Shown here piece after piece: positions 8,251 through 16,912 of a stretch of 64,000 nt of DNA; position 1 is the first letter of the stretch, and each line of letters begins with the position of its first letter. The notes below the pieces were generated by a model. The model had not been told where the DNA came from. It did no database searches and saw only the letters and a program-made list of their open reading frames with translations. Source of the stretch: DASZIT01 sp963709665 (GTDB taxonomy: Bacteria; Actinomycetota; Acidimicrobiia; Acidimicrobiales; RAAP-2); NCBI GenBank assembly GCA_963709665.1, contig CAVPWU010000002.1, positions 1,240,001 to 1,304,000 on the forward strand, written 5' to 3'. Position numbers and translations under genes: made by a program.

Positions 8251-10882
8251 GACGCGCCCCCCGCCGCCGGGGAGACCAGCTCGGCGGCCGAGGCGGCCAC
8301 CGCCGTCACCCCCGAGGTGTCCCCCAGCGTGAAGTACCCTCCGACCCCCGGGTCGACGAACTCGTCGAGGTCGACCGGTCCGGCGCCATCGGAGCCGGTG
8401 GCGGTCAGCCCCTGCACGGCCACCACGCCGGGGACGAACAGGGCGGCGTCCAACTGGCCGCGGTAGAGGCGGGAGCTGATCGGGCATCCCGAGGGGCTGA
8501 ACGGCCCGGCCACCGGATCGGACAACGCCGCCAGGGCCGCCGCCAGGACGTCGGCCACGACGGCGTCGTCCGCCACCACCACCGTGCCCGCCACGGCCAG
8601 GGGGATCGGGGTGGCCACCAGCACGGTGACCGGCCGGTTGGGATCGTCCGAGCCGGCCAGGGCGCTCTGGGCGGCCAGTTGGGCGGCCGTCCCCGACGCC
8701 CCGGTCGGCGCCAGGCCGGCCACGTAGACGGTGACGGTGGTCCGCTGGGACAGCGAGTCGAAGCCCCAGAGGCTCTGTGCCTGGCTGACCCCGGGCGCCT
8801 GCTCGGCGACCACCTGGTAGTCGAGGGCCGAGATCGCCCGGCCGAAGGTGAAGACGCTGGCCGGGGCGTCGCTCCGGACGCCGGCCGGGGTCTGCGGGTC
8901 CGCCCCGCCGCTGACGGCGATCGGGTTGGCGATCGACGCCAGGTTGGGCTGGGGCTTGAGGACGGTGGTCAGCCGGCCGGCCGGCGGGGCGGCCGCCCCC
9001 GACCCGTAGCGGTAGGTGGCGGTGATGTTGCCGCTCCCGGTCGGGAGCCGGGCCCCGTTGACCCCGTCGCCGAAGGTCACGGTGGCGGCACCGGTGGTGT
9101 CGAGGCTCACCACGTAGACGGTGGCGGTCGGGGCCTGGCCGTAGAACGAGCGGACCTCCGTCCACGCCTGGCCGTTGACGTAGACGGTCAGAGCGCTCTG
9201 GACGGTGGCGCCCACCGACAGGTAGGTGAGGGGGCTCTTCTGGAGGGGGAAGGACTGCCCGATCCGGGTGGCGTCGCCACTGCCCAGCGTCTCCGACGGC
9301 ACCGTGGTCCCCCGGACCACCGGGACCAGGTCGAACAGCAGGTGGAAGGGGGCCACCAGCGCCGGGCTGAGGGTGCTCGCCGCCGAGCCCGCCGGGGCCA
9401 GGGTGAGCTCGATGGTGTCCAGCGGCTGGGCGCCGGGCGGCTCCGACCCCCCGGGGTCACGTCGACCAGGACGCCGGTACCGGTCGAGTCCACCAGCATG
9501 GCCGTCGCCGTGGTGGCCGACGGCACGTAGCCGGCCGGGGCCTCGACGGCGACCGGCAGCGCGCCGATGGACTGCTGGGGCACCGCCATCACCGTCCCGA
9601 TCGCCTTGAAGCCGTAGCGGACGGCGATGGTGCTGAAGTCGGTCAGGCCGGCCAGCGACAGGATGGTGGTCTCGTCGTCGGGGGTGCCGAACAGCTCGAG
9701 GGCGGTGTGGGGGTAGAGCACCGACGCCGGGGTCGTCGAGGAGTCGGAGGTGGTGGTGGCCGAGCTGCCCGACCCGCTGGTCACCGACAGGGACTGCGAG
9801 CTGGCCGGGGCCTGCGACGGCAGGAACCAGGTGTACTCGGGGGAGCCCAGCACCACCTCCAGGCAGGTGGGCTGGAGCCCGCCCCCGTCGAGCAGCACCA
9901 GGTCACCGGCCACGATGGAGCGGACCGAGTCGTTGAGGTGGACGACCGGGCCGCAGAAGTCCGAGGAGACCACGCTCGCCGAGTCGGGCACCGCCCGGCT
10001 CCACAGGGTGGTGGCCCGGGCCGGGACCAGCAGCTCGTACAGCACCACGCTGAGGTCCTGCTGGGCCAGCGCCGACCCCGAGGTGCCCCACAGGGCGTTC
10101 TGGGCGAAGGTCACCACCGTGTTGGTCTTCCCGGTGTTGGCGTCGACCTGGGGGGTGAGCCCGGTGACGGTGGTCCAGCACCAGTTGTCGACCACCCCTT
10201 GCCAGGGCCCCACCAGCTGCAACGCCGCCCCTTCGTACTGGACCTCGGTCACCTTGCCGACCAGGAGGACGCTGTCCCCCACCTTGGCCCCCGACACCTT
10301 GCCCGCCACCAGGACGGAGACCGGACCCGAGCCGTCGGCGTTCTGGACCATGGCCGGGTCGGGGTACGGGACGACCGGGAGGGTGGCCGGGCCCTCGAAC
10401 GTCTGGGTGGAGGACACCTCGAACTGCTGGGAGGGCACCCCGGGGGTGGCGGTGCTGGCCAGGGCCGCACCCTGGGGGACGATCATCGGCTCGTTGGGGT
10501 GGCTGGTGCTCCGGAGGGCGGCCACCTGACCGGTGGCGGCCACCCCGGGCTGGGGCTGGTAGCCGATGAGGTCGACCAGTCCGGCCAGGTTGGCCGGCAT
10601 GGTCACCGTCCGGAGGTAGTCCTCGTTGGCGATCCGCTCGTTGTAGAAGGTGAGGATGTCCCCCAGGTAGGCCCACCACTCGAGGACCTGCAACCCGAGG
10701 TCGCCGGGGGCCGGCACCCACCCGCTCAGCGAGGACTCGCCGGGCAGCGGCCGCAGCAGGGCCTCGCGGGCCTCCGAGAAGGTGGTGGCCCGGTAGGCCA
10801 CCTGGCGGAGGCCGGGGGGGTTGGTGACGGCGTCGGGGCACTGCTCCCCGCCGCACGGGCACGGCGAGCCGGCGGCGCTCAC
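8247..10882 (-). CDS. Baseplate J-like protein 2, frameshifted at 9447-9452
   Basis: GTG 10882 overlaps the stop of baseplate J1 (GTGA). After a Cys-rich start (CPCGGEQCPD) come baseplate-J-type features: LGLQVLEWWAYLGDILTFYN, ERIANEDYLRT and LVDLIGYQPQPGVAA. The second half, in another frame, contains VTFGDGVNGARLPTG, AISALDYQVVAEQAPGV and QLDAALFVPGVVAV, typical of wedge proteins gpJ/gp6. The frame changes at a run of six C (plus strand 9447-9452); a seventh would restore one frame of about 878 codons running continuously from PGGS into EPPGAQPLDTIELTL. The protein should form the baseplate wedge with J1. The break is most likely a homopolymer consensus error. Confidence 0.8.
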
Positions 10883-13002
10883 TTCCCCCCCTCCACGGTG
10901 ATCGACAGGGAGCCGGCGTCGGGCCGGCTCGGGTCGTTGTCCACCCGGAGGATCGCACCGGGGCCCACCTCCAGCACGTCGGGGAGCTCCACCGGGGTGG
11001 GCTGCACCCCGCGTTGGCGGTACTGGGCGTCGTAGACCCCGGCCACCCCCGGGCACCCCTGGACGGCGGCCAGCAGGGCGCTGGCCTCGAGCGGCTGGCC
11101 GAACCCCCAGTTGGCGTGATCGAAGAAGCCGACCACCCCGGCCACCGTCCCGGGCTCCAGCCGGGCCCGGACGGCCGCCCCCACGTCGGCGTTGAAGGCG
11201 GACGGCTCGGCGCAGACCACCAGGGTGAGGTCGATGGACACGTAGGCCGGCGGCAGCACGTAGCTCTCGTAGCCGGCCAGGCGGCGCTGGTTGAGCAGGT
11301 CGGTGACGGTGGCCATCTGGGTCAGCGACGGCTGCTCGGCACCCTTGGCATTGGCGGCGGTGAAGACGGTCAGCCAGCTCCCGGTCCACCGGAAGGAGGT
11401 GCCCGCCTGCTGCACGAACGGGAGCGAGGCGACGGCCGCCACGTAGTCCGACGCCCGCACCACCCGCAGGGGCTCGGCGGCGAACTGCTGGGGGGCCCGG
11501 ACGGCCACCTGGGCGTTGGTCTCCTCGTCGGCCCCGCCGGTGCCGGGGAACGGATTGGTGCAGGACAGCACGGTGGGGGCGGCACCGGCGGACACCACGG
11601 TGGTGATGGCCCCGGCCGGGACGTTGCCCCGCTGCCCGCCCCCCACCCGGTAGTGCGCCGAGAACAGCGCGCCGGGCACCGGCGGCACCCCGAAGACCCC
11701 GTCGCCGAAGGTGACGGTGGTCCCGCCGTCGCCGTCGTAGTCGTACCAGGTGCTCCCGCCACTGGTGAGCACCGGCGAGTACTGCTCGGGAGTGAGGGTG
11801 AACGCCGCCTCGTCCACGTCGGTATCGAGCAGCCAACGGGCGTAGGGCCACTGCCCGACGTTGGGGTCGACGGGTCCGCCGGTGTAGGAGACCTCCTCGA
11901 GCACCAGCTCCGGCCAGGCGGTCACCGCGGTGTCGGCCTGGCCGGCACCGGAGGGTGCCGGGGTGTCGTCGCTGGTCATCTCGGTGGCCCCCACCGGGTA
12001 CCAGGCCAGCGGGGTCTGGGACAGGCTGTACCGGCTGACCGGCACCGCCTCGCACGGCGTGGAGTTGGGGCCCTGTCGGACCACCGCCCCGGCCACCGGC
12101 TCGCCGTTCGACGGGAAGGGCGGGCGGGGGGTGGACCCCCCCACGGTGGGGATCCAGAACCACTCGGTGGTGCTCAGCCCCTGGACGGCCGGGACCAGGT
12201 TGCCGGCGATCTGGGTGACCGACAGGTCGTGGTCGAGGGTGGTGGGGGCCGCCAGCTCCACCAGGGTGATCTCGTAGTCGAACAGCGGGTCGACCAGCAT
12301 GGTCTGGGGCGAGGTGTCGCTGTAGGGGGTGGCGATGGTCACCACCTCCCGGACGGCCGGGTCGGCGCTGGTGGCCCCCTGGGTGTCGAGCAGCAGCTGC
12401 TGGCCGGCCTGCAGGGCGTGCCCCCACCCTCCGAGGTACAGCTGGGTGGCGCCGGCCGGCAGGCACCTGGTGGTGTCGTCCAGCCAGTAGGGGGGCAGGT
12501 TCAGCTGGGCCGGCACCACCCCCAGCGCCCACCGGTTCCACCGCGAGTCCACCGGGTACGAGAACGACTGCTGGCGGCCGGTGGCGGGATCGACCAGTCC
12601 GTCGCCCACCTCGAAGTCGATGGGCACGCTGTCCGGCCCGATGGCCTGGACGTGGACGGGGTCGGTGATGGCCAGGGTGGTCGGGGTGCCCCCCGACGAC
12701 CGGGTGTCCACGTCCAGCTGCAGCTGCACCAGGGCGGCGGTGGCCGGCGACGGCTCGTAGTCGACCAGGCGGGCCTGGCGCACCACCGACACCCGCTGGG
12801 TGGCGGTGGCGATGTGGGCCTCGTTGGCCACCCGGTCCTGGTAGTAGCTGAGCTCGTCGGCGACGGCGGCCATGGCCTCCATCAGCACGATGCCCAGGTC
12901 CGCCTCCGACCGCTCCACCCACGCCGGGTACCGGGTGGCGGAGAACTCGCTCAGGGCCCGGGTGAAGCTCCCGAAGTCCTTGGCGGTGTAGTCGATGGTC
13001 AC
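10879..13002 (-). CDS. Baseplate J-like protein 1 (wedge, gpJ/gp6-like)
   Basis: The protein is 707 aa, from GTG 13002. The N-terminus contains DYTAKDFGSFTRAL, then WVERSEADLGIVLMEAMA and ADELSYYQDRVANEA, the conserved opening of CIS baseplate-J proteins. Later come VTFGDGVFGVPPVPG and GQRGNVPAGAI, then RVVRASDYVAAVASLP; the FGDG and ASDY segments are hallmarks of the family. In P2 and T4 the homologues dimerise to build the baseplate wedge that opens on contact with the target. Start and stop codons overlap those of the genes on both sides (GTGA type), so translation is tightly coupled. A second paralogue follows directly, a common arrangement in CIS. Confidence 0.9.
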   Translation of the reverse strand: MTIDYTAKDFGSFTRALSEFSATRYPAWVERSEADLGIVLMEAMAAVADELSYYQDRVANEAHIATATQRVSVVRQARLVDYEPSPATAALVQLQLDVDTRSSGGTPTTLAITDPVHVQAIGPDSVPIDFEVGDGLVDPATGRQQSFSYPVDSRWNRWALGVVPAQLNLPPYWLDDTTRCLPAGATQLYLGGWGHALQAGQQLLLDTQGATSADPAVREVVTIATPYSDTSPQTMLVDPLFDYEITLVELAAPTTLDHDLSVTQIAGNLVPAVQGLSTTEWFWIPTVGGSTPRPPFPSNGEPVAGAVVRQGPNSTPCEAVPVSRYSLSQTPLAWYPVGATEMTSDDTPAPSGAGQADTAVTAWPELVLEEVSYTGGPVDPNVGQWPYARWLLDTDVDEAAFTLTPEQYSPVLTSGGSTWYDYDGDGGTTVTFGDGVFGVPPVPGALFSAHYRVGGGQRGNVPAGAITTVVSAGAAPTVLSCTNPFPGTGGADEETNAQVAVRAPQQFAAEPLRVVRASDYVAAVASLPFVQQAGTSFRWTGSWLTVFTAANAKGAEQPSLTQMATVTDLLNQRRLAGYESYVLPPAYVSIDLTLVVCAEPSAFNADVGAAVRARLEPGTVAGVVGFFDHANWGFGQPLEASALLAAVQGCPGVAGVYDAQYRQRGVQPTPVELPDVLEVGPGAILRVDNDPSRPDAGSLSITVEGGK

Positions 13003-13487
13003 CGACTCGGGGGTGACGGGGGGCAGACCACCGGCGGGGTGGCGCAGTCGATGGTGGTGGCGCAGTTGGCCTTGAAGCTGAAGGGCATCGACTGGAAGAG
13101 CGGGTCGAGCACCGGGCTAGCGATGGTCAGGGTGTAGGTCGAGAAGTCCCCCGGGGCGGCCACCGTCAGGTTGACCACCGGGCGCCCGGCGGTGTCGGCG
13201 ACGATGTCGGTGGCCGGGTCCACCGGGTCCACGGCCACGGTGGCGATGACCTCGCCGCCGGCGATGGTCACCGGGTCGGGCGACCCGAAGGCGTTGACCG
13301 GCGGGACCGCCGAGGGGTCGTAGAGCGGGACCTGGTTGAGGAAGTGGACGTGGAGGGCGGTCTGGTCGGGGTCCACCTCCACGAAGTCGATGCCGTTGAC
13401 GGTGGCCCCCGCCTCGAGCAGCAGTTGCCGGCGGTCCCGCGGGGTGGCGTCGGCGGGCTGCGGCGGGACGGTGGGGGTCGGGCTCAC
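12999..13487 (-). CDS. Small CIS-cluster protein of unknown fold
   Basis: A 162-aa protein (ATG 13487) lies between gp25 and baseplate J1 with 4-base overlaps on both sides. It opens with a Pro-rich tail (MSPTPTVPPQPADATPRDRR). The segment LLEAGATVNGIDFVEV and FLNQVPLYDPSAVPPVNAFG lead into a beta-rich Ig-like region (TLTIASPVLDPLF) and a Cys-bearing C-terminus. I do not recognise a named family. Its position and coupling imply a structural baseplate component or an adaptor for gpJ. Confidence 0.7.
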   Translation of the reverse strand: MSPTPTVPPQPADATPRDRRQLLLEAGATVNGIDFVEVDPDQTALHVHFLNQVPLYDPSAVPPVNAFGSPDPVTIAGGEVIATVAVDPVDPATDIVADTAGRPVVNLTVAAPGDFSTYTLTIASPVLDPLFQSMPFSFKANCATTIDCATPPVVCPPSPPSR

Positions 13488-13927
13488 AGGATGGTCACCG
13501 TGACGTTGTCCGGTGTCTGGGTCTCCACCAGGGTGTAGCTGACGCTGACCACCAGGGTGCCCGGCTCCGGGAGGGCGCCGCCGGCGCTGCCGGTGACCTC
13601 CACGTCGCCGGGCACCACCACCCCCGACAGCCAGGTGGTCAGGGCCTGCAGCACCCGGAGCTGCACGGTGGCGGCCAGGGCGTCGTTCATCGGGGCGAAC
13701 ACCATGCCCCGGATACCGCAGCCGAACTGCGGCTGGTTGACCCGCTCACCGGGGTTGGTCAGCAGCAGCTGGATCACCATCTGCTGGACGTGGGCGGCGT
13801 ACGGGCTCTGGGTGGTCTGGCCGGAGGTGGGGTCCACCCGGAACGGGTAGGCGTAGTCGGCGCGCGGGGCGATCCCCGGGAACGACAGCGGCGACGACGC
13901 CGTGGGGGCCGGGGGCAGCGTGCTCAC
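13484..13927 (-). CDS. gp25/gpW-like baseplate protein
   Basis: GTG 13927 overlaps the stop of the spike gene. The 147-aa product holds the gp25-like core: YPFRVDPTSGQT, HVQQMVIQLLLTNPGERVNQPQFGCGIRGMVFAP, given here as separate adjacent motifs (HVQQMVIQLLLTN / PGERVNQPQFGCG). A helix ALAATVQLRVLQALTTWL and a C-terminal strand pair follow. The NPGER(V/I)..P.FG.G(I/L) motif is diagnostic of the T4 gp25 / P2 gpW / T6SS TssE family, which ties the wedge to the sheath and seeds sheath assembly. The product therefore sits at the baseplate-sheath junction. Confidence 0.9.
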   Translation of the reverse strand: MSTLPPAPTASSPLSFPGIAPRADYAYPFRVDPTSGQTTQSPYAAHVQQMVIQLLLTNPGERVNQPQFGCGIRGMVFAPMNDALAATVQLRVLQALTTWLSGVVVPGDVEVTGSAGGALPEPGTLVVSVSYTLVETQTPDNVTVTIL

Positions 13928-14436
13928 TGGACCTCCAGGGCGCCGTCGTTGATCGACACGCTCGAGCTCGACAGGGCCACCGTGCTCGACCCGTTGGAGG
14001 CGGTGACGCCGGAGGCGTCGAGCGTCACCGTGTTGCCGTTGGCGTCCGTGATGGTCAGCGACTCCTGGCTGTCGTCGAACTTCAGCTCGAACTGCGACGC
14101 CGTCATCAGGACCTTGACGTCGCCGGCGGCGTCGGAGGGCACCTCGCCCTGGTTCCAGTACCCGCCCACCCAGATCGGATAGGACACGTCGCCACCCTCG
14201 AACTCCACCCACACCCCCGAGCCGACCTCGGGGAGGAAGGCGAACCCGACGTTGGGCCCGGTGTAGGGCAGGCACGGCAGGCACCACCCCGAGGTGGTGG
14301 TGCCGAGCACCGACGGCACCGTGGCCTTGACCCGCATGGTGGCGGCATCCACATCGGTGACGATCCCGCGGTACTTGCCGTAGAACCGGCTGCGCATCCG
14401 CTCGATGACGTCCTCCAGCGCCCGGCTCTCCGTCAT
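13924..14436 (-). CDS. Baseplate spike protein, gpV/VgrG OB-fold type
   Basis: A 170-aa protein (ATG 14436, overlapping the hub gene by 4 bases). It has a short N-terminal helix (ALEDVIERMRSRFYGKYRG), then the OB-fold typical of gpV/gp5-N: IVTDVDAATMRVKATVPSVL, GPNVGFAFLPEVGSGVWVEF, YPIWVGGYWNQGE. The C-terminus is a Ser/Thr/Val-rich triple-stranded beta-helix-like stalk (ESLTITDANGNTVTLDASG, SSVSIND). This is the central spike that sits on the hub and punctures the target membrane. It has no toxin extension, so effectors probably ride in the tube lumen or on the DUF4280 protein. Confidence 0.88.
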   Translation of the reverse strand: MTESRALEDVIERMRSRFYGKYRGIVTDVDAATMRVKATVPSVLGTTTSGWCLPCLPYTGPNVGFAFLPEVGSGVWVEFEGGDVSYPIWVGGYWNQGEVPSDAAGDVKVLMTASQFELKFDDSQESLTITDANGNTVTLDASGVTASNGSSTVALSSSSVSINDGALEVQ

Positions 14437-15602
14437 GGCACACCCGCGGCGCCCAGCGGCGAGGAGGTCCCCGGTACCGCGTCGGCGAAGGTGGCCATGG
14501 CCCCGCCGGGGGCCGGTGGCCCCACCGCGTTGCGGGTGAGGGAGAACTTCATGGTGTACGCCTGCATGGTGAACTCCGACCGCATCTCCCACACCAGCCA
14601 GTTGCCGGAGTGGAGGGAGCCGGCCCCCTCCACGGTGACCACGTCGCCGACCCGGAGGATGGTGTCGAGCCGATCGGTGGTGGTCTGCCCGGTGCAGGTG
14701 ACGAAGAACCCGCTGTCGGCCAGGACGGCGGCGGTCCGCTGGGTGAGGTCCGGGACGTCGGCGGCGGCGCTCAGGATCATCGAGGTGGTCTGGCCCAGGT
14801 AGCCGGCGTAGTCGCGGGCGTCCATGGGGTCGAGGCCGCTGTCGGTGGCGGTCTGGTTCACCGGGTCGCCCGGGGACTGGGTCAGGTCCACCTGCCCGCC
14901 CACCACCTGGGTGGGGCGGAGGGCGTCCCAGCTGAAGTCGAGGGTGTCCACGTTCCAGGCATCGGGGTCGACCATGGACAGCGTGGTGGTCGGCGAGGCG
15001 TCCACCGACGGCGACACGAAGTAGCCGGTGCGGACGCCCGGGGTGTCGGTGCAGCCCACCCGGAGGCACTTGCCGCCCCGCCGGGCCAGGCCGCGCAGGA
15101 ACTGGAGGTCGGTGCCCCGCTGGAGGAGGGTGTGCCCGTCGTCGGTGTGGGCGGGCGAGTCGTTGTCGGTGTTCCCGTCGGCGGGGGTGAAGCCGTAGGT
15201 GGCGAAGATGGAGTTGGCCACCTCCCCGTCGGTCAGGCCCGACCACTCCACCACGTTGTCGGCGGTGGCCATCAGCCAGGTGGCGTCCTGGGCCCAGATG
15301 TCGATGGTGGAGGAGGTGACCGTCCGGTCGAGGTGGACCCGCCAGGACAGGATGTAGCCGTCGAAGATGCACTGGGGCTGGGAGTCCCCGCCCACCGCCA
15401 CGAAGGAGATGGGGGTGAACGGCTCGAAGGTCCCGTCGCCCACGAACTCGAGGTCGCCCTCGGAGGTGGCGCTGACCGGCAGCCGGAGCAGCAGGGACCC
15501 CGGCCGGTCGGCCAGCTCCTCGATGTGGAGGGCGGAGATGGCGTTGTAGAAGGCGGAGGGCACCGGGGTCCCCCCCACGCTGAGCTGGACGGTGACGCTC
15601 AT
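14433..15602 (-). CDS. Tail hub protein, gpD/gp27-like
   Basis: A 389-aa protein (ATG 15602). Features typical of the phage late-control gpD / VgrG N-terminal hub fold are the beta-barrel start (VTVQLSVGGTPVPSAFYNAI), RPGSLLLRLPV, FDGYILSWRVHLDRTVTSS, WLMATADNVVEWSG and the helix LLQRGTDLQFLRGLARRGGK followed by CLRVG. In contractile tails gpD/gp27 forms the trimeric hub that adapts the sixfold tube to the threefold spike encoded next. It sits between the tail-X-like gene and the spike gene with 4-base overlaps on both sides, in the conserved gpX-gpD-gpV order. Confidence 0.88.
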   Translation of the reverse strand: MSVTVQLSVGGTPVPSAFYNAISALHIEELADRPGSLLLRLPVSATSEGDLEFVGDGTFEPFTPISFVAVGGDSQPQCIFDGYILSWRVHLDRTVTSSTIDIWAQDATWLMATADNVVEWSGLTDGEVANSIFATYGFTPADGNTDNDSPAHTDDGHTLLQRGTDLQFLRGLARRGGKCLRVGCTDTPGVRTGYFVSPSVDASPTTTLSMVDPDAWNVDTLDFSWDALRPTQVVGGQVDLTQSPGDPVNQTATDSGLDPMDARDYAGYLGQTTSMILSAAADVPDLTQRTAAVLADSGFFVTCTGQTTTDRLDTILRVGDVVTVEGAGSLHSGNWLVWEMRSEFTMQAYTMKFSLTRNAVGPPAPGGAMATFADAVPGTSSPLGAAGVP

Positions 15603-15880
15603 CGCTGCCCCGTCTGCGGGATCCCGATGAGGGGGCGGGCGGCCAACGACCCGGGGACCATGGCGTTGTTGGTGTCACAGAGGCGCCAGAACCCGGTGGG
15701 GGCGTTGAGGTAGAGGACGGCCACCAGGTCGAGGCGGTCGCCCCCCGTCCGCCGGTGGAAGCCGATCAGCGGGGCGGGCGACGGCACCGCCGGCGGAACG
15801 GCGGTCACCACCGTGCCGTCGGCCAGGGTGACGGTGTAGAGGGTGGCTCCGTAGTACCGGCTGTCGGGGGCGAAGGTCAT
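15599..15880 (-). CDS. Tail protein X / LysM-like hub accessory
   Basis: A 93-aa protein (ATG 15880). It contains DSRYYGATLYTVTLADGT near the start and DRLDLVAVLYLNAPTGFWRL, then CDTNNAMVPGSL, a pattern recalling the small LysM-like tail protein X (gpX) family that associates with gpD. Being directly upstream of the gpD-like hub, with overlapping codons, supports this. There is no signal peptide. The alternative is an unrelated small baseplate protein; the similarity is seen by eye only. Confidence 0.7.
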   Translation of the reverse strand: MTFAPDSRYYGATLYTVTLADGTVVTAVPPAVPSPAPLIGFHRRTGGDRLDLVAVLYLNAPTGFWRLCDTNNAMVPGSLAARPLIGIPQTGQR

Positions 15881-15887
15881 CGGTCGC

Positions 15888-16628
15888 TCAGTGGGGGATC
15901 ATGCCGACGATGGAGGAGGCGGCGTTGGCCAGGTTGGCCACCGCCAGCGCCTGGCGGAGGGTGAAGGTGTAGGTGTAGGCGACCGAGGCCAGGCTGGCCA
16001 GGACGTCACCGGTGGACTGGGCGGCCACCAGCTCGTTGGGGGTGAGGACCCGGAGCGAGATCTGCGCCTCGGCGTGGATGGGGTTGAGGGCGGAGTCGTG
16101 GATCTTCTCGGTGATGGTGAGGGCGGTGACCCGGACCGGCACGATCCGCCCGATCCCCCAGATGAACAGCACCACCGGCATGGTCGACTGGGGGACGGTG
16201 GTGGTGACCCCGCTGGGTCCGCTCCCCCCGCCCAGCGCCCCGCCCAGGGCGGAGACCATGCCGAGCAGCCCGCCGGTGGTGCTGCCGGTCGGGTACAGGA
16301 GCATCTCCAGGGCGGCCAGCCGGCTGTAGAGCCCGCTCACCTCGGCGATGGCCCCGGTCACCGGATTGCCGTCGGCGATGTCCTCGTTGGAGTCCATGGC
16401 CAGGTTGAAGCTGAAGGACTCCCCCGGCTGGCCCTGGACGGCCAGGGGGTTGGAGCCGGTGGTGTTCGGCGAGCTCCCGCCGTCCGACGGGGCGGCCGCC
16501 GCCTGGGGCTGGGACCAGGTGTGGGTCATGGTCTCCGGGTTGTACTGGAACACGATCACGTTGGGCAGGGGGATGAGGAAGGTCGGCATGAACTCGACCA
16601 GGGCGCCCTTCAGCACGAAGCCGCTCAT
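15888..16628 (-). CDS. CIS tube-base / LysM-type inner baseplate protein
   Basis: A 246-aa protein (ATG 16628). The N-terminal half has FVLKGALVEFMPTFLIPLPN, FQYNPETMTHTWSQP and GESFSFNLAMDSNEDIAD, the pattern of the CIS tube protein domain (afp7/pvc7-like), which links the tube to the hub. The middle holds Gly/Ser-rich low complexity. After VVLFIWGIGRIVPVRVTALT, the segments ITEKIHDSALNPIHAEAQIS and LRVLTPNELV complete the domain, and an Ala-rich helix ends the protein. It precedes the tail-X and hub genes as in other CIS operons. The product is probably cytoplasmic and particle-incorporated. Confidence 0.82.
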   Translation of the reverse strand: MSGFVLKGALVEFMPTFLIPLPNVIVFQYNPETMTHTWSQPQAAAAPSDGGSSPNTTGSNPLAVQGQPGESFSFNLAMDSNEDIADGNPVTGAIAEVSGLYSRLAALEMLLYPTGSTTGGLLGMVSALGGALGGGSGPSGVTTTVPQSTMPVVLFIWGIGRIVPVRVTALTITEKIHDSALNPIHAEAQISLRVLTPNELVAAQSTGDVLASLASVAYTYTFTLRQALAVANLANAASSIVGMIPH

Positions 16629-16912
16629 CCGCCCTCCCCCACCGGCACGGCCTGGTCCCCGGCCCGCAGGGCGGCCAGCACCTGGTCGGCCACCGACCGG
16701 GCCAGCGTGCCGGGGTCGTCGGCGGCGGCGGCCGTGGGTGCGGCCACCCGGACGGCGACCGCCCGCACCGGGTCGACGGTGGAGCCGGCGGCGGCCGTCA
16801 GGCCCGGCACCAGCTGCTGGGCCACCAGCCGGGCGAACTCGGCCGCCGCCTGCTCGTCGAGGCCACTGACCGCCAGGCGGAGGTGGTCGACCTGGACGGA
16901 GACGTCGGTCAT
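16625..16912 (-). CDS. Small Ala/Val-rich CIS-cluster protein
   Basis: A 95-aa ORF (ATG 16912) overlaps the AAA+ gene stop and the next start by 4 bases each. It contains MTDVSVQVDHLRLAVSGLDE, an amphipathic helix (AAAEFARLVAQQLVPGL) and a second helix (ARSVADQVLAALRAG). No family is recognised. Length and coupling suggest a small assembly factor or linker between the ATPase and tube-base genes. It is real by context and codon bias, but its function is unknown. Confidence 0.65.
   Translation of the reverse strand: MTDVSVQVDHLRLAVSGLDEQAAAEFARLVAQQLVPGLTAAAGSTVDPVRAVAVRVAAPTAAAADDPGTLARSVADQVLAALRAGDQAVPVGEGG

Noticed and set aside
9188..12922. Very long minus-strand ORF across both baseplate-J genes
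   Set aside because: Its upstream part (above 10882) is an out-of-frame shadow of baseplate J1; only the downstream part is J2, which starts at GTG 10882.
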